Origin: Chloroflexota bacterium
Lineage (GTDB): Bacteria > Chloroflexota > Chloroflexia > Thermomicrobiales > UBA6265
Direction: 5' to 3'
NCBI GenBank assembly: GCA_023389575.1
Contig: JAEWEG010000093.1
Coordinates: 62,001-126,000 of the forward strand
Length of the DNA: 64,000 nt
The position numbers and the translations under genes were made by a program. The notes beneath the pieces were generated by a model. The model saw nothing but the letters and a program-made list of their open reading frames with translations, was not told the DNA's origin and did no database searches. Of the stretch, positions 8,566-19,878 are shown piece by piece. Every line of letters begins with the position of its first letter. The first letter of the stretch is position 1.

Positions 8566-9446
8566 ACGAACTGACGATCGAGGCGCCGGCCAAGATAAAC
8601 ATCGGGCTGGAGATCCTGGGCCGCCGCCCGGATGGCTACCACGAAATCCGGACCATCCTCGCCATGCTGGACCTGGCCGATACCCTCACGGTCTCGGTCT
8701 CGGATCATCCCGGCGGCATGGACATCGACGGCGTTCCCGCGGACGAGAATCTCGTCTCCCGTGCACTTGCGGCATTCAACGCGCGGGTTCCCGGCTCGCC
8801 GCCGTTCAGCTGGCGTCTCATCAAGCGCATACCTTCAGCAGCGGGCCTGGGCGGAGCCAGTTCGGACGCAGCGGCGGCGCTGGTCGCTGGCAATGTGCTC
8901 TCCGGATCACCGCTGGTCAACGACCAGCTTATGGAGATTTCGGAGACCCTTGGCAGCGACATCGCGTTCTTCCTGGGCGATCCGTGCGCATTGGCTTCTG
9001 GTCGCGGGACGGACCTGTCGCCTCTACCGGCCATCGGATCCGATGTGCTCCTGATCGTTCCCCGTGAATCCCTGCCATCCAAGACGGCGATCATGTATGG
9101 GAACCTCACCGCCTCGGATTTCTCTCCAGGTGAGCGCGTCGCGGGCATCGTCGCTGGCTTGAAAGCCGGGAAATCACCCGCGGCCGGTCAGGTTACAAAC
9201 GCCTTCTCTCGCCCCCTCCGCGAAGCCATTCTCCGGACCGGCGAGCTTCAGCGGGCACTCGAGTCGAACCGAGAACTGACGTATGGCGTAAGTGGCGCGG
9301 GACCGGCGCATTATGTCCTTGCGCCGAAGGTCAGTCACGGGGCGCTTATCGAGGCGCTGACCGCGCGATTCGGTGACTGGCTCTCGTTCATCTCCACGTC
9401 CACCCGCCGCCACCGCCTGAACTCCGGGCCAGGATCGTCGTCGTGA
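8562..9446 (+). CDS. ispE: 4-diphosphocytidyl-2-C-methyl-D-erythritol kinase
   Basis: ATP-dependent kinase of the MEP isoprenoid pathway. The 294-residue GHMP-family protein has the substrate motif APAKINIGLEILGRRPDGYHE, the ATP loop PSAAGLGGASSDAAAAL and the late GAGPAHY segment, which reads VSGAGPAHYVL. The GTG start at 8562 overlaps the rsmA stop (GTGA). The gene also overlaps the next start by GTGA at 9443. It shows that this organism makes isoprenoids by the non-mevalonate route. Confidence 0.94.
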   Translation: MNELTIEAPAKINIGLEILGRRPDGYHEIRTILAMLDLADTLTVSVSDHPGGMDIDGVPADENLVSRALAAFNARVPGSPPFSWRLIKRIPSAAGLGGASSDAAAALVAGNVLSGSPLVNDQLMEISETLGSDIAFFLGDPCALASGRGTDLSPLPAIGSDVLLIVPRESLPSKTAIMYGNLTASDFSPGERVAGIVAGLKAGKSPAAGQVTNAFSRPLREAILRTGELQRALESNRELTYGVSGAGPAHYVLAPKVSHGALIEALTARFGDWLSFISTSTRRHRLNSGPGSSS

Positions 9447-10252
9447 ATACCAGGACGCCTCTACCGGATGCGATTTCGCGCCGGAAGCTGGTTGGGCTCA
9501 CCATCGGGGGAGCGATCGCAGGTGGCACATGGTCGACCGGCTTCGCCATCCTTGCGCGTGGCACGCATCCGCAGTTCTTCGTAATTGGCGCCAACGGCTG
9601 GCAATTGGTACTCGTCGAGCATGGACAACGCCGGGCATTGATCGGGATCGGTGACTTTGAGGGCGACATCAGGGAATACGTTGCGAAGTTGAAGACCTCG
9701 CTCAGGCAGCACGTTGATATCGTCATCGGCGAGTCAGGGTTCCTGAGCGAGCTCACCACCCTCACCGACCAGTGGCGTGGCCCGGTCCGTGTTCAACTCG
9801 ACGGGTCCAGCTTCGCGCCCTCCTCCAGCCAACTCGTTCACCTGCGGGATCGAACCGACGTTGGCATCGGCGACTTCACCCTCACGCTGGAACGCCTGCC
9901 AGACGGAGAGTGGAGTTACGGTACGTCAGCATCGCAATCCACCTGGATCGGGCATTTGAGCCTGGGATCGCTCAGAGTGGCCATTGCACCGTCGCTGAAC
10001 GTCGCGGCCAATCACGCACAACCAGACTCGGCGCTGACCATGGCGCCTCAAGGAGACTTCGCCAGGCTCCAGCGGGTCCTACCGAGCTCCGGAATCGTGA
10101 CAAACGCTTCCAGCGTGCGCGACGCGGTCACCGCCTCGAGCGATACCAGCGCGACGACGCTGGTGCGCACGTTTCGCGCCGACATCGCGGCGTTCCGCAT
10201 TCGACATGGACGGATCGAGCTTCCCGATTGGACCCAAAGTGTCAGCCGGTAG
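9443..10252 (+). CDS. Unknown Tat-exported or membrane-anchored protein
   Basis: Not recognised with confidence. The N-terminus carries a twin-arginine-like signal, SRRKLVGLTIGGAIAGG, followed by a hydrophobic segment, so the body is probably outside the cytoplasm. The 269-residue sequence contains LVLVEHGQRRALIGIGD and HVDIVIGESGFLSEL, a pattern faintly like a degenerate metallo-beta-lactamase fold such as the ComEC C-terminal domain, but without metal-binding histidine clusters. It starts within the ispE stop codon (GTGA overlap), so it belongs to the rsmA-ispE operon. Confidence 0.75.
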   Translation: MNTRTPLPDAISRRKLVGLTIGGAIAGGTWSTGFAILARGTHPQFFVIGANGWQLVLVEHGQRRALIGIGDFEGDIREYVAKLKTSLRQHVDIVIGESGFLSELTTLTDQWRGPVRVQLDGSSFAPSSSQLVHLRDRTDVGIGDFTLTLERLPDGEWSYGTSASQSTWIGHLSLGSLRVAIAPSLNVAANHAQPDSALTMAPQGDFARLQRVLPSSGIVTNASSVRDAVTASSDTSATTLVRTFRADIAAFRIRHGRIELPDWTQSVSR

Positions 10253-10263
10253 GAGCAGGGGAC

Positions 10264-11184
10264 TCACTCATCCGAAGCGGGCCGAGTCCGATCCCGGGGA
10301 GATCGGCCTGGAGACGTCTCTTCGCTCAACCAGTCCCGGATTACGGCTTCATCGGGTGATTGGGTGGGCTTTCGCCCATAGGACGTGGGCCGGCCACCAG
10401 TCGCCTTTGGATCGCCAGGCTGTACCTGCTTGACGGTGCTGGGCCACGTACGCGACCACCCGCGCTGCAGCTCGTCCATGGTCGATGGCGCGGCCTCTTC
10501 CCAATGCCGAACTTCCTTGATCTTGATCGCGGCGGTGGGTTCGGCCACCGGCTCGGTGGCAATAGGTTCGGTCTTCACCGGCTCCACCGCCGGAACGACC
10601 GGACGGATTGGTCGACGCTCAGGCACACCGATCGGTTCAACGGTGATGTCCGCGAACGCCCCGTCCGGATCACGCTCCCGAACCACCATCCCGAACAGGA
10701 TGCCCAGCAGCACGACAAAGGTCACCGACAGGAGAACCCAGTCGAAACCAACGGACAACGCCCTGGCGACATACGCCTCGCGAATGATCTCGGGATATGA
10801 CCCGTCATTGAGATATGTTGAAACAAGCTGGATCAGTGCGCCGAGAAAGACGATGCCATTCGCCAGGGCGATGAGGCCCCCGAAGACACGGCCACCAGGT
10901 CCGGGTTTGTGCGGAAAGGCCGCCGCGGCCCCGTATCCGATCACTCCCGCGATGACGACGATAATGGCCACCGCCACCACGAACCGGGAAACGCCAAGGT
11001 CGATACCGGTGATGTCCTCGAGCGCGTCGCCCCAGCGAACCGCCCACTGGTTGGCCACCAGTATGCCCAGCAGCAGCCCAGCGGAGGCGCAAACCTCGCG
11101 CAGTCCTCCTCGGTACATTCCAATCGGAATCAACAGGAGCAGGATGAGGATGAGGAGTGCGTCGAGCACGAGGGAATCGAGCAT
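10264..11184 (-). CDS. CvpA-like membrane protein with long charged tail
   Basis: The N-terminal 170 residues hold about four to five membrane segments in the CvpA (colicin V production) arrangement, starting MLDSLVLDALLILILLLLIPIG and including GMYRGGLREV. The remaining 135 residues are a soluble tail rich in Pro, Glu, Thr and Arg with no recognisable fold. CvpA proteins are linked to envelope homeostasis, but their mechanism is unresolved. It ends 11 bases from the convergent gene upstream. Confidence 0.75.
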   Translation of the reverse strand: MLDSLVLDALLILILLLLIPIGMYRGGLREVCASAGLLLGILVANQWAVRWGDALEDITGIDLGVSRFVVAVAIIVVIAGVIGYGAAAAFPHKPGPGGRVFGGLIALANGIVFLGALIQLVSTYLNDGSYPEIIREAYVARALSVGFDWVLLSVTFVVLLGILFGMVVRERDPDGAFADITVEPIGVPERRPIRPVVPAVEPVKTEPIATEPVAEPTAAIKIKEVRHWEEAAPSTMDELQRGWSRTWPSTVKQVQPGDPKATGGRPTSYGRKPTQSPDEAVIRDWLSEETSPGRSPRDRTRPASDE

Positions 11185-11243
11185 ATCGGGGTCACTCTAG
11201 CACACGGATCGAATCGGTTCGCCACTCCTGGCTTGCTGGCGTC

Positions 11244-12632
11244 TTAGCTGGCGTGCGCGATTTTCTGGAGAGCACCTAATGGGATATGTAGCCAGTCAGG
11301 GCGGTTGTCGAGTTCGTACCGCACCTCGTACAGCGCCTTGTCGATCACGAACAGATCCAGGCCCCGCGCGAAGCCGTCGTCGCCGGGTGGTAGAAATGTG
11401 CCGCCGCCCCGCCGCACTGCCTCGAGATAGCGGGCGGTGAAGCGGTCCGCCGCGACGTCACCCCACGCCCTTAGGCTCTTCGCCTGGTCGGGACTCGCGT
11501 CCTGGCTTGCGGTCGCGACGGCGTAGTCGATTGACCGGAGCATCCCCGCGATGTCCTTGAGCGGCGAGTGTTTCTCCCGGCGCTCCTCCATCGTCCGCGA
11601 AGGTTCGCCTTCGAAGTCGATGATCACGAAGTCATCGCCCGTTCGCAGCACCTGTCCAAGATGGTAATCGCCATGAACGCGCGTCCGGTGCGAACCGGCG
11701 AGGGAGTCCGCGCGCATCACGCCGGCGAGCAGGCCCGCCGCCAGGTCCTCCGACTCGCCATGCGAAAGCGCTCCCTGGCGGAACAGCATCGACGCGGTAA
11801 GGTGCACCTCCCGGGACAGCCTCTCCTCCAGGTCGCTGACGTCGCTATCCGAAAACGCTTCCGGCTCAAAGGCTTCACCAGTTCCCTGGCCGAGCGCGAC
11901 GTGAAGTTCCCCGGTTCGCTGGCCAAGCAATCCAACCGAGCTCAGGAGCGCCGTCCGGTCCTCTTCCGAAGACCCGGCCAGCGCGGGCGGCAGCCAGCGC
12001 CAGCAATCGCCCTGATTGGGCACGAACGCCTGGGCGATCGCGATCTCGACCTGTGGGCTGGCGTCGACACCTTCGATCACGATGGACCCTTCGAATCGCG
12101 GGACATGGGCGAATGACGCCCGCTCGCTCAGGTACGAGGTGATCTCCGAATCAGGGTTGATTCCCGCCTGGAGCTTGCGAAACACCTTTACGATCGACCG
12201 ATCGCCGTACAACACGGAGGTGTTGCTCTGCTCGCCAGTGAGTACCCGTGCCTGACCGATCACCGGGTAGTTACCTGTCCCAGCGCCAGCCCGCCAACTG
12301 ATCTGGCCCTCGAGGTCGCCACTCAGCGACAGGACCCGTGCTTCGCCGAATCCCGCCCCAAGCCAGTCGAGGTAGTCAGCGGACTCGAAGGCATCTCTCG
12401 GCTGACCTTCTTCGGTGGCCATCAACGGGATGAAGTAGATCGCCTCGCCCCCATCGCCATACGTCATCGACGCCTGGACGTGGCTGACCTCGACCCCATC
12501 GACATCGACCGTGGCGATATCCATGGCCTCCAATGATTCAATGGTGCGCGACTTGTCACCAAACCAGCGCTTCTCCACCAACCACGATTGGAACAGATCC
12601 GGGTGCCGTTCGATCCAGGCGATGACAGTCAA
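11244..12632 (-). CDS. mak: Maltokinase
   Basis: Phosphorylates maltose to maltose 1-phosphate, the donor for GlgE. The 462-residue kinase-like fold has the N-terminal ERHPDLFQSWLVEKRWFG segment typical of the family. The phosphotransfer core HGDYHLGQVL (catalytic Asp) and metal site IIDFEGEP are both present. The TTG start at 12632 is chosen because AGGAG lies 7 bases upstream and it follows the treS stop by about 20 bases. Order glgE-treS-mak on one strand identifies the GlgE pathway. Confidence 0.9.
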   Translation of the reverse strand: MTVIAWIERHPDLFQSWLVEKRWFGDKSRTIESLEAMDIATVDVDGVEVSHVQASMTYGDGGEAIYFIPLMATEEGQPRDAFESADYLDWLGAGFGEARVLSLSGDLEGQISWRAGAGTGNYPVIGQARVLTGEQSNTSVLYGDRSIVKVFRKLQAGINPDSEITSYLSERASFAHVPRFEGSIVIEGVDASPQVEIAIAQAFVPNQGDCWRWLPPALAGSSEEDRTALLSSVGLLGQRTGELHVALGQGTGEAFEPEAFSDSDVSDLEERLSREVHLTASMLFRQGALSHGESEDLAAGLLAGVMRADSLAGSHRTRVHGDYHLGQVLRTGDDFVIIDFEGEPSRTMEERREKHSPLKDIAGMLRSIDYAVATASQDASPDQAKSLRAWGDVAADRFTARYLEAVRRGGGTFLPPGDDGFARGLDLFVIDKALYEVRYELDNRPDWLHIPLGALQKIAHAS

Positions 12633-12651
12633 GCACGCTCTCCTTGTCCGA

Positions 12652-14307
12652 TTATTCGTCGCCGGAGGAATCCTCAAGTCGGAACCAGTAGAAGGCATGA
12701 GGACCAAGCGTCAGGAAGTACGGCAACTCACCGATGTGGGGGAACCGGATCTCGCCAACCAGTTCCACCGGCTGCCACCCAGCGAACTCCGAGAGATCTA
12801 GTTCCGCATACTGCACGAAGCGGCTGAGGTTGACCACGCAGAGCAGTACCTCGCCTTCCCATTCCCGCAGATAGACGAGCACCTTCATGTTCTCGGGATG
12901 AAGGAACCGGATCGAGCCACGCCCGAACGCCTTGTAGCGCTTCCGGACCGCGATCATCCGCTTCATCCAGTTGAGCAGCGAAGTGGGCGTGCGCGACTGG
13001 GCCTCGACATTCACGCCCATGTAGCCATAGACCGGGTCCATGATCACCGGGAAGTACAACCGAGCCCAGTCGGCACGGCTGAATCCCGCGTTGCGGTCGG
13101 TGGACCACTGCATCGGCGTGCGAACGCCGTTCCGGTCACCGAGGAAGATGTTGTCGCCCATGCCGATTTCGTCGCCGTAGTAGATGCACGGCGTGCCAGG
13201 CATGGAGAGCAGCAGCGAATTCATCATCTCGATCTGGCGGCGCCCGTTGTCGAGCAGCGGCGCGAGCCGCCGGCGGATACCCACGTTGATCCGCATGCGG
13301 GGGTCCTTGGCGTACTCGTAGTACATGTAGTCCCGCTCGGCGTCGGTCACCATTTCAAGCGTCAACTCGTCATGGTTGCGCAGGAAGATAGCCCACTGAT
13401 TCGAGTCTGAAATCTCTGGTGTGGACTCCATGATTTCGACGATGGGCGTTCGCAGTTCCCGGCGCATGGCCATGAACATGCGCGGCATCAGCGGAAAGTG
13501 GAACGCCATGTGGAACTCGGGATCGTCGTCGGTGCCGAAGTACTCGACCACGTCGCTCGGCCACTGGTTCGCCTCGGCGAGCATGATGGCGCCCGGGAAC
13601 TCGGCCTCCATCATTGCCCTGGCCCGTTTCAGGAACCCGTGGGTCTCCGGCAGGTTCTCGCAAATCGTGCCTTCGCGCTCGAAGAGATAGGGAACCGCGT
13701 CGCACCGGAAGCCGTCGAGCCCAAGGTTCATCCAGAACCGCATGACATCCAGCATCTCAAGCTGGAGCGCCTCGTTGTCATAGTTGATGTCTGGCTGGTG
13801 GCTGAAAAACCGGTGCCAGAAATACTGGCCCGCCACCGGATCGTAGGTCCAGTTGGACGTTTCCGTGTCCGTGAAGATGATTCGGACGCCCTGGTACTTC
13901 TCTGGGTCATCGGACCACACATAGTAGTCGCGATACGGCGAGTCCGGGTTCGCCCGGGCTTCCTGGAACCACGGATGTTGGTCCGAGGTGTGGTTCATCA
14001 CCAGGTCGGCGATGACCCGGATGCCTCGCGAATGGGCCGCCGCGATCAGTTCGGCGAAGTCCTCCACCGTCCCGTAGTTCGGGTCGATCGAGACGAAGTC
14101 CGAAATGTCATACCCGTCGTCCTTGCCGGGAGACGGATACATGGGCATGATCCACAGGCAGTCGACGCCAAGATCGCGAAGGTAGTCCATCTTCTCGATC
14201 ACGCCCTGGATGTCGCCGAAACCATCCCCGTTACTGTCGTTGAACGACTTCATCGGGATCTGGTAAATCACGGCATCCTTGAACCACATGTTGTCGCGGT
14301 TCAGCAT
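12652..14307 (-). CDS. treS: Trehalose synthase (maltose alpha-D-glucosyltransferase)
   Basis: Interconverts trehalose and maltose, feeding the maltokinase-GlgE route. The 551-residue GH13 enzyme has nucleophile Asp203 in DGFRCDAVPYL, acid/base Glu245 in MLAEANQW and Asp313 in FLRNHDELTLEM. The opening WFKDAVIYQIPMKSFNDSNGDGFGD is typical of TreS. GGAGGAAGAG lies directly before the ATG. There is no fused kinase domain; maltokinase is encoded separately downstream. Confidence 0.93.
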   Translation of the reverse strand: MLNRDNMWFKDAVIYQIPMKSFNDSNGDGFGDIQGVIEKMDYLRDLGVDCLWIMPMYPSPGKDDGYDISDFVSIDPNYGTVEDFAELIAAAHSRGIRVIADLVMNHTSDQHPWFQEARANPDSPYRDYYVWSDDPEKYQGVRIIFTDTETSNWTYDPVAGQYFWHRFFSHQPDINYDNEALQLEMLDVMRFWMNLGLDGFRCDAVPYLFEREGTICENLPETHGFLKRARAMMEAEFPGAIMLAEANQWPSDVVEYFGTDDDPEFHMAFHFPLMPRMFMAMRRELRTPIVEIMESTPEISDSNQWAIFLRNHDELTLEMVTDAERDYMYYEYAKDPRMRINVGIRRRLAPLLDNGRRQIEMMNSLLLSMPGTPCIYYGDEIGMGDNIFLGDRNGVRTPMQWSTDRNAGFSRADWARLYFPVIMDPVYGYMGVNVEAQSRTPTSLLNWMKRMIAVRKRYKAFGRGSIRFLHPENMKVLVYLREWEGEVLLCVVNLSRFVQYAELDLSEFAGWQPVELVGEIRFPHIGELPYFLTLGPHAFYWFRLEDSSGDE

Positions 14308-14380
14308 CTCTTCCTCCAGCTAACGCCGCCACGGAACGCTCACGGCAACGGGATGGGGCCACCCGCCCAACCCAATCAGA

Positions 14381-16372
14381 TCAGAAATCGCTCTCGACGT
14401 AGTCCTGGTGAATCCACTTCTGGATACTGAAGATCATCGCCGGATTCGAGTGCGGGTCCAGCCGCAGATGCTGCTCCTCACCGGTCCAGAGGAACGACTC
14501 GTCGGTAAACAACTCCGTCGCCCGGTACTGGCCGTCATGCTCGAGGCCCCACCGATCCAGCGGCAGCCAGACAGCCGAGTCATGCGCGTGGAATGGATCG
14601 AGATTCACGATCACCAGCACGACATCCTCACCGTCTCCGCTCGCCTTGTAGTAGGCCAGGACATTGTCATCCGAAGTATCCACGAATCGCAGGTTTTCGT
14701 ACTCCTGCAGGGCGGGATGATCCCGCCTGATGGCGTTCAGCCGTGAAATGTACTCGCTGATGTTCCCGGGTCGATCCCAGTCCCAGACCTTGTACTCGTA
14801 CTTCTCGGAATCGAGGTACTCCTCCTTGCCCGGCACCGGCGTGTTTTCGCAAAGCTCGAATCCACTGTAGATGCCATACGCGGAGGACATGGTCGCGGCC
14901 AGCACCACCCGGTACTGGAATGCTGGTCGCCCGCCTTCCTGGAGAATCGTTGGGAGGATGTCGTGGGTGTTGGTGAAGAAATTCCCGCGGAAGAACTCCT
15001 TCATTGGCCCCTGAGTCAGTTCTTCACCGTACTCCCGCAGCTCCTGCTTGAAATTTCGCCAGGTGAAGTACGTGTAGCTCTGGGCGAATCCGGCCTTCGC
15101 CAGCGCCTTCATCACCTTCGGCCGGGTGAACGCTTCCGACAGGAAGATCACCTCCGGGTGCTCGGCATGCACCTGGGCGATCAGCCACTCCCAGAACACG
15201 GTCGGCTTGGTGTGCGGATTGTCCACCCGAAAGATCTTCACGCCGTTGTCGACCCAGTACAGGATGATCCGCAGCATCTCGTCCCACATCGCCTTCCAGG
15301 AATCGCTCTGGAAGTTCAGCGGGTACATGTCCTCGTACTTTTTCGGTGGGTTCTCGCCAAACTTGATGGATCCATCCGGCCGAACGTAGAACCAGTCCGG
15401 ATGATCCCTCAACCAGGGATGCTCGGGGGACCCCTGCAGGGCCACGTCGAGCGCCAGTTCCATGCCGTATCCAGCCGCCTCCGCCACCAGGTGACGGAAA
15501 TCCTCGATCGTGCCTAGCTCGGGATGGATCGCGTCGTGCCCGCCCTCGTCGCTACCAATGGCGTATGGCACCCCGGGATCGCCTTCGACCGAGACCAGTG
15601 AATTGTTCCGCCCCTTGCGCTTGGACTTGCTGATCGGGTGGATCGGCGTGAAGTACAAGACATCGAATCCCATGTCCGCGATACGTGGAAGCTGGGCTTC
15701 GACATCCTTGAACGAGGCGCTCTTGCCAGGCTCCGTTCCCGCCGATCGCGGGAACATCGAGTACCAGGTCGAATATCTCGCCTGCATACGATCGACGGTC
15801 ACCTTCAGTTCCGACGACCGGGCATAGCCCTTGCGCGATCGATTTCGATGCGTGGCGGCAACGACCTCCGGCTGCTCGAACATCGCCACGGCCGCCGCCT
15901 GGTCGCCGCTGGACCGGGCCGCTTCGATCGCGCCTGAAAGCACCGAGCGCTCCTCCGGGCTAGCCCGGTCAAGCATCTCCTCGAAAAGGTGGATGCCTTC
16001 GATCAATTCGCTCGCGATGTCGACTCCCGCCCCGAGCTTCTTGTGGACCTCATCAAGCCAGCTCCCGATCGGGTTCGGAAACGCCTCGATGCGGTATCGG
16101 TACGTCGTGTTCTCATCGACGACGAAGGTGGCTCCCCAGCGGTCATTGTCGACGAACGACATCTCCACTTCGTCCCAGGATTCCTGATCCTCCGTGCGGT
16201 ACTGGAGCACCGCCGACAGCAACTCATGGCCCTCCCGGAACAGGTCGGCCTGAACCTCGACGGTGTCGCCCACTTCGCGTTTGATCGGGTACCTGCCACA
16301 ATCGATTTGCGGTTGTACGTCCTCGATAAGGATACTGCTGGGTGCGTCCGGTGAATGTATGTCCAGGTGCAT
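14381..16372 (-). CDS. glgE: Alpha-1,4-glucan:maltose-1-phosphate maltosyltransferase
   Basis: Extends alpha-1,4-glucan with maltosyl units from maltose 1-phosphate. The 663-residue protein is the size of characterised GlgE. Catalytic residues are Asp384 in FRVDNPHTKP, Glu413 in FLSEAFTRP and Asp471 in TNTHDILP. An N-terminal Ig-like domain is followed by the GH13 barrel. The ATG at 16372 begins MHLDIHSPDAP, which matches the expected N-terminus; the open frame upstream lacks similarity. First gene of glgE-treS-mak. Confidence 0.93.
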   Translation of the reverse strand: MHLDIHSPDAPSSILIEDVQPQIDCGRYPIKREVGDTVEVQADLFREGHELLSAVLQYRTEDQESWDEVEMSFVDNDRWGATFVVDENTTYRYRIEAFPNPIGSWLDEVHKKLGAGVDIASELIEGIHLFEEMLDRASPEERSVLSGAIEAARSSGDQAAAVAMFEQPEVVAATHRNRSRKGYARSSELKVTVDRMQARYSTWYSMFPRSAGTEPGKSASFKDVEAQLPRIADMGFDVLYFTPIHPISKSKRKGRNNSLVSVEGDPGVPYAIGSDEGGHDAIHPELGTIEDFRHLVAEAAGYGMELALDVALQGSPEHPWLRDHPDWFYVRPDGSIKFGENPPKKYEDMYPLNFQSDSWKAMWDEMLRIILYWVDNGVKIFRVDNPHTKPTVFWEWLIAQVHAEHPEVIFLSEAFTRPKVMKALAKAGFAQSYTYFTWRNFKQELREYGEELTQGPMKEFFRGNFFTNTHDILPTILQEGGRPAFQYRVVLAATMSSAYGIYSGFELCENTPVPGKEEYLDSEKYEYKVWDWDRPGNISEYISRLNAIRRDHPALQEYENLRFVDTSDDNVLAYYKASGDGEDVVLVIVNLDPFHAHDSAVWLPLDRWGLEHDGQYRATELFTDESFLWTGEEQHLRLDPHSNPAMIFSIQKWIHQDYVESDF

Positions 16373-16645
16373 CTGTGCGGCTGCCCCTCTCGGTCGGAGT
16401 GACCCTGTCGGTCCCGGCGTATTGTTGAGCGATGGTACAACGGCGCGGCTACCGCCGGTCGGGGAGAGGCCCCTTAAGCATCCCGGTTCGGGCCCACTTG
16501 TCGCCGGGTCGTAAAATGGTTTGGTGACATCGGCTGGCAATCGACCGCCTCCGTCGCACCACCCTGCGGATCAATCATCCAGGACGCCCCCTGAACCGCC
16601 CAATCGAGGGCCGTGACGGGGTGCGATCGTGAAGGACACCAAACC

Positions 16646-16843
16646 ATGAAGTACGAAGTTCGATTCCAGATCGGTGGCGAGGAACAGGCCGAAACGGTTG
16701 AAGCGGATGACGCAGCCACGGCCGCGCAGACCATTCAGGAGCAGCACCAGACGTCGCACGAGTCATTCGAACTCATTCAGGTCCAGCTACTCGACGACAT
16801 GCCCGAGTTCGTTCCAGGCGAGCCGGAAACCGCAGCCAAGTAA
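16646..16843 (+). CDS. Unknown 65-residue acidic protein upstream of glgX
   Basis: Not recognised. It reads MKYEVRFQIGGEEQAETVEA followed by a helical stretch, DAATAAQTIQEQHQ, and ends with an acidic tail: a compact beta-alpha-beta pattern that could be a small ferredoxin-like fold. GGA lies about 8 bases before the ATG. It is divergent from glgE and ends 48 bases before glgX on the same strand, so it may be co-expressed with glgX. Confidence 0.6.
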   Translation: MKYEVRFQIGGEEQAETVEADDAATAAQTIQEQHQTSHESFELIQVQLLDDMPEFVPGEPETAAK

Positions 16844-16891
16844 GTCAACGTCCACATCCCGACGCACCCCGAACGAGGTCCCAGCACACGA

Positions 16892-19051
<2,160 letters not shown>

Positions 19052-19073
19052 CAGTCGGTCCCCGCGGAAAATC

Positions 19074-19106
19074 AAAGCGAGCGCGGTATGGTGCCGCGCT
19101 CGCTTT
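19074..19106. terminator. Bidirectional terminator between glgX and marR
   Basis: A perfect 13-bp stem, AAAGCGAGCGCGG paired with CCGCGCTCGCTTT, around a 7-base loop. The minus-strand tail GATTTTC is the more U-rich side. The two flanking genes converge on it. Confidence 0.85.
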
Positions 19107-19128
19107 GTGTGGTCGTCAGTTGAATCGC

Positions 19129-19653
19129 CTAGTCGGCGACCGGAACGCTTTCCGTTGGCACCAGCGCCAGCAATTGCCGGAGCCGCTCGGCCTGCAACGG
19201 GGAGACCTCTCCCAGCAGGTTCGACAGGCGTCGCTTGTAGGCGTCGCCCCACTCCTCAAGGAGCGTCTCGCCACTCGGGGTCAGCCGGGCGAGAACCATC
19301 CGCTTGTCCCGCGGGTGAGCCGCTCGCTGAGCCCAGCCATGGCGCGCCAGGATGTCCACGTACAACGTGGCCGTCCTCCGGGCCACCGCCAGCTTGCGGG
19401 CCAGCTCGGAAGGGGCAATCCCCTCTTCGCCTACCGCGCCGAGTTCCACCAGCGCCCCGAATGCTCCCGCCGTGAGGTCAAGGTCAGACAACGCGTCCGT
19501 TGCCGCCCGGTCCATGGCGCCAGCCGTCCGAAGCAGCTGCATCACCGCGTCAAACCGGATGGAGTCCTCGGTCTCCCGTGGATCCACCGAGACAGACGGC
19601 TCGCCAAGAAGCCAACCTGGGTGTACCGATCGTTTTGAAATCTCTGTAGACAC
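19129..19653 (-). CDS. MarR-family transcriptional regulator
   Basis: A 174-residue winged-helix DNA-binding protein. The central region LTAGAFGALVELGAVGEEGIAP leads into the recognition helix SELARKLAVARRTATLYVDILARHGW and the wing RDKRMVLARLTPSGETLL, the usual MarR order. The start is GTG. A perfect 7-bp inverted repeat lies 15 bases upstream of the start and probably serves as its own operator. The ligand and other targets are unknown. Confidence 0.88.
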   Translation of the reverse strand: MSTEISKRSVHPGWLLGEPSVSVDPRETEDSIRFDAVMQLLRTAGAMDRAATDALSDLDLTAGAFGALVELGAVGEEGIAPSELARKLAVARRTATLYVDILARHGWAQRAAHPRDKRMVLARLTPSGETLLEEWGDAYKRRLSNLLGEVSPLQAERLRQLLALVPTESVPVAD

Positions 19654-19667
19654 GCTTACCCCAAACT

Positions 19668-19686
19668 CGTTCTCCGATCGAGAACG
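19668..19686 (-). promoter_or_regulatory. Probable operator upstream of marR
   Basis: The inverted repeat CGTTCTC-CGATC-GAGAACG has 7-bp perfect arms. On the minus strand it overlaps the end of a TTGACG element at 19690-19685 and fills the following 17-base spacer. The corresponding -10 is poor. Confidence 0.55.
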
Positions 19687-19837
19687 TCAATAACCCGCCT
19701 GGATCGACCTGTACTCCCGCCGCCTACAGATAGTCCGCGAGAGCGGGAGAGTGCGACCACTGTTGTTCTGTATCCAGTGTAATAGAGCACTGCTTCACGG
19801 TCTGCCGGGTCGCGCCTGCGAATTGGGGTGGCGCCCC

Positions 19838-19878
19838 GTAGGGAATTTTTCCGTTCCTGTAGGGAAAGTCCCTACAGG
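19838..19878. repeat. GTAGGGAA repeats and hairpin at the regulator 3' end
   Basis: GTAGGGAA occurs at 19838-19845 and 19859-19866, followed by the inverted copy TCCCTAC. The second and inverted copies form a perfect 10-bp stem, CCTGTAGGGA/TCCCTACAGG, with a 3-base loop that includes the stop codon of the NarL-type regulator gene. It may be a terminator or a regulator-binding cluster. Confidence 0.6.

Noticed and set aside
14381..16372. GlgE considered as an ordinary alpha-amylase
   Set aside because: FRVDNPHTKP, the N-terminal Ig-like domain and the treS-mak context identify GlgE.
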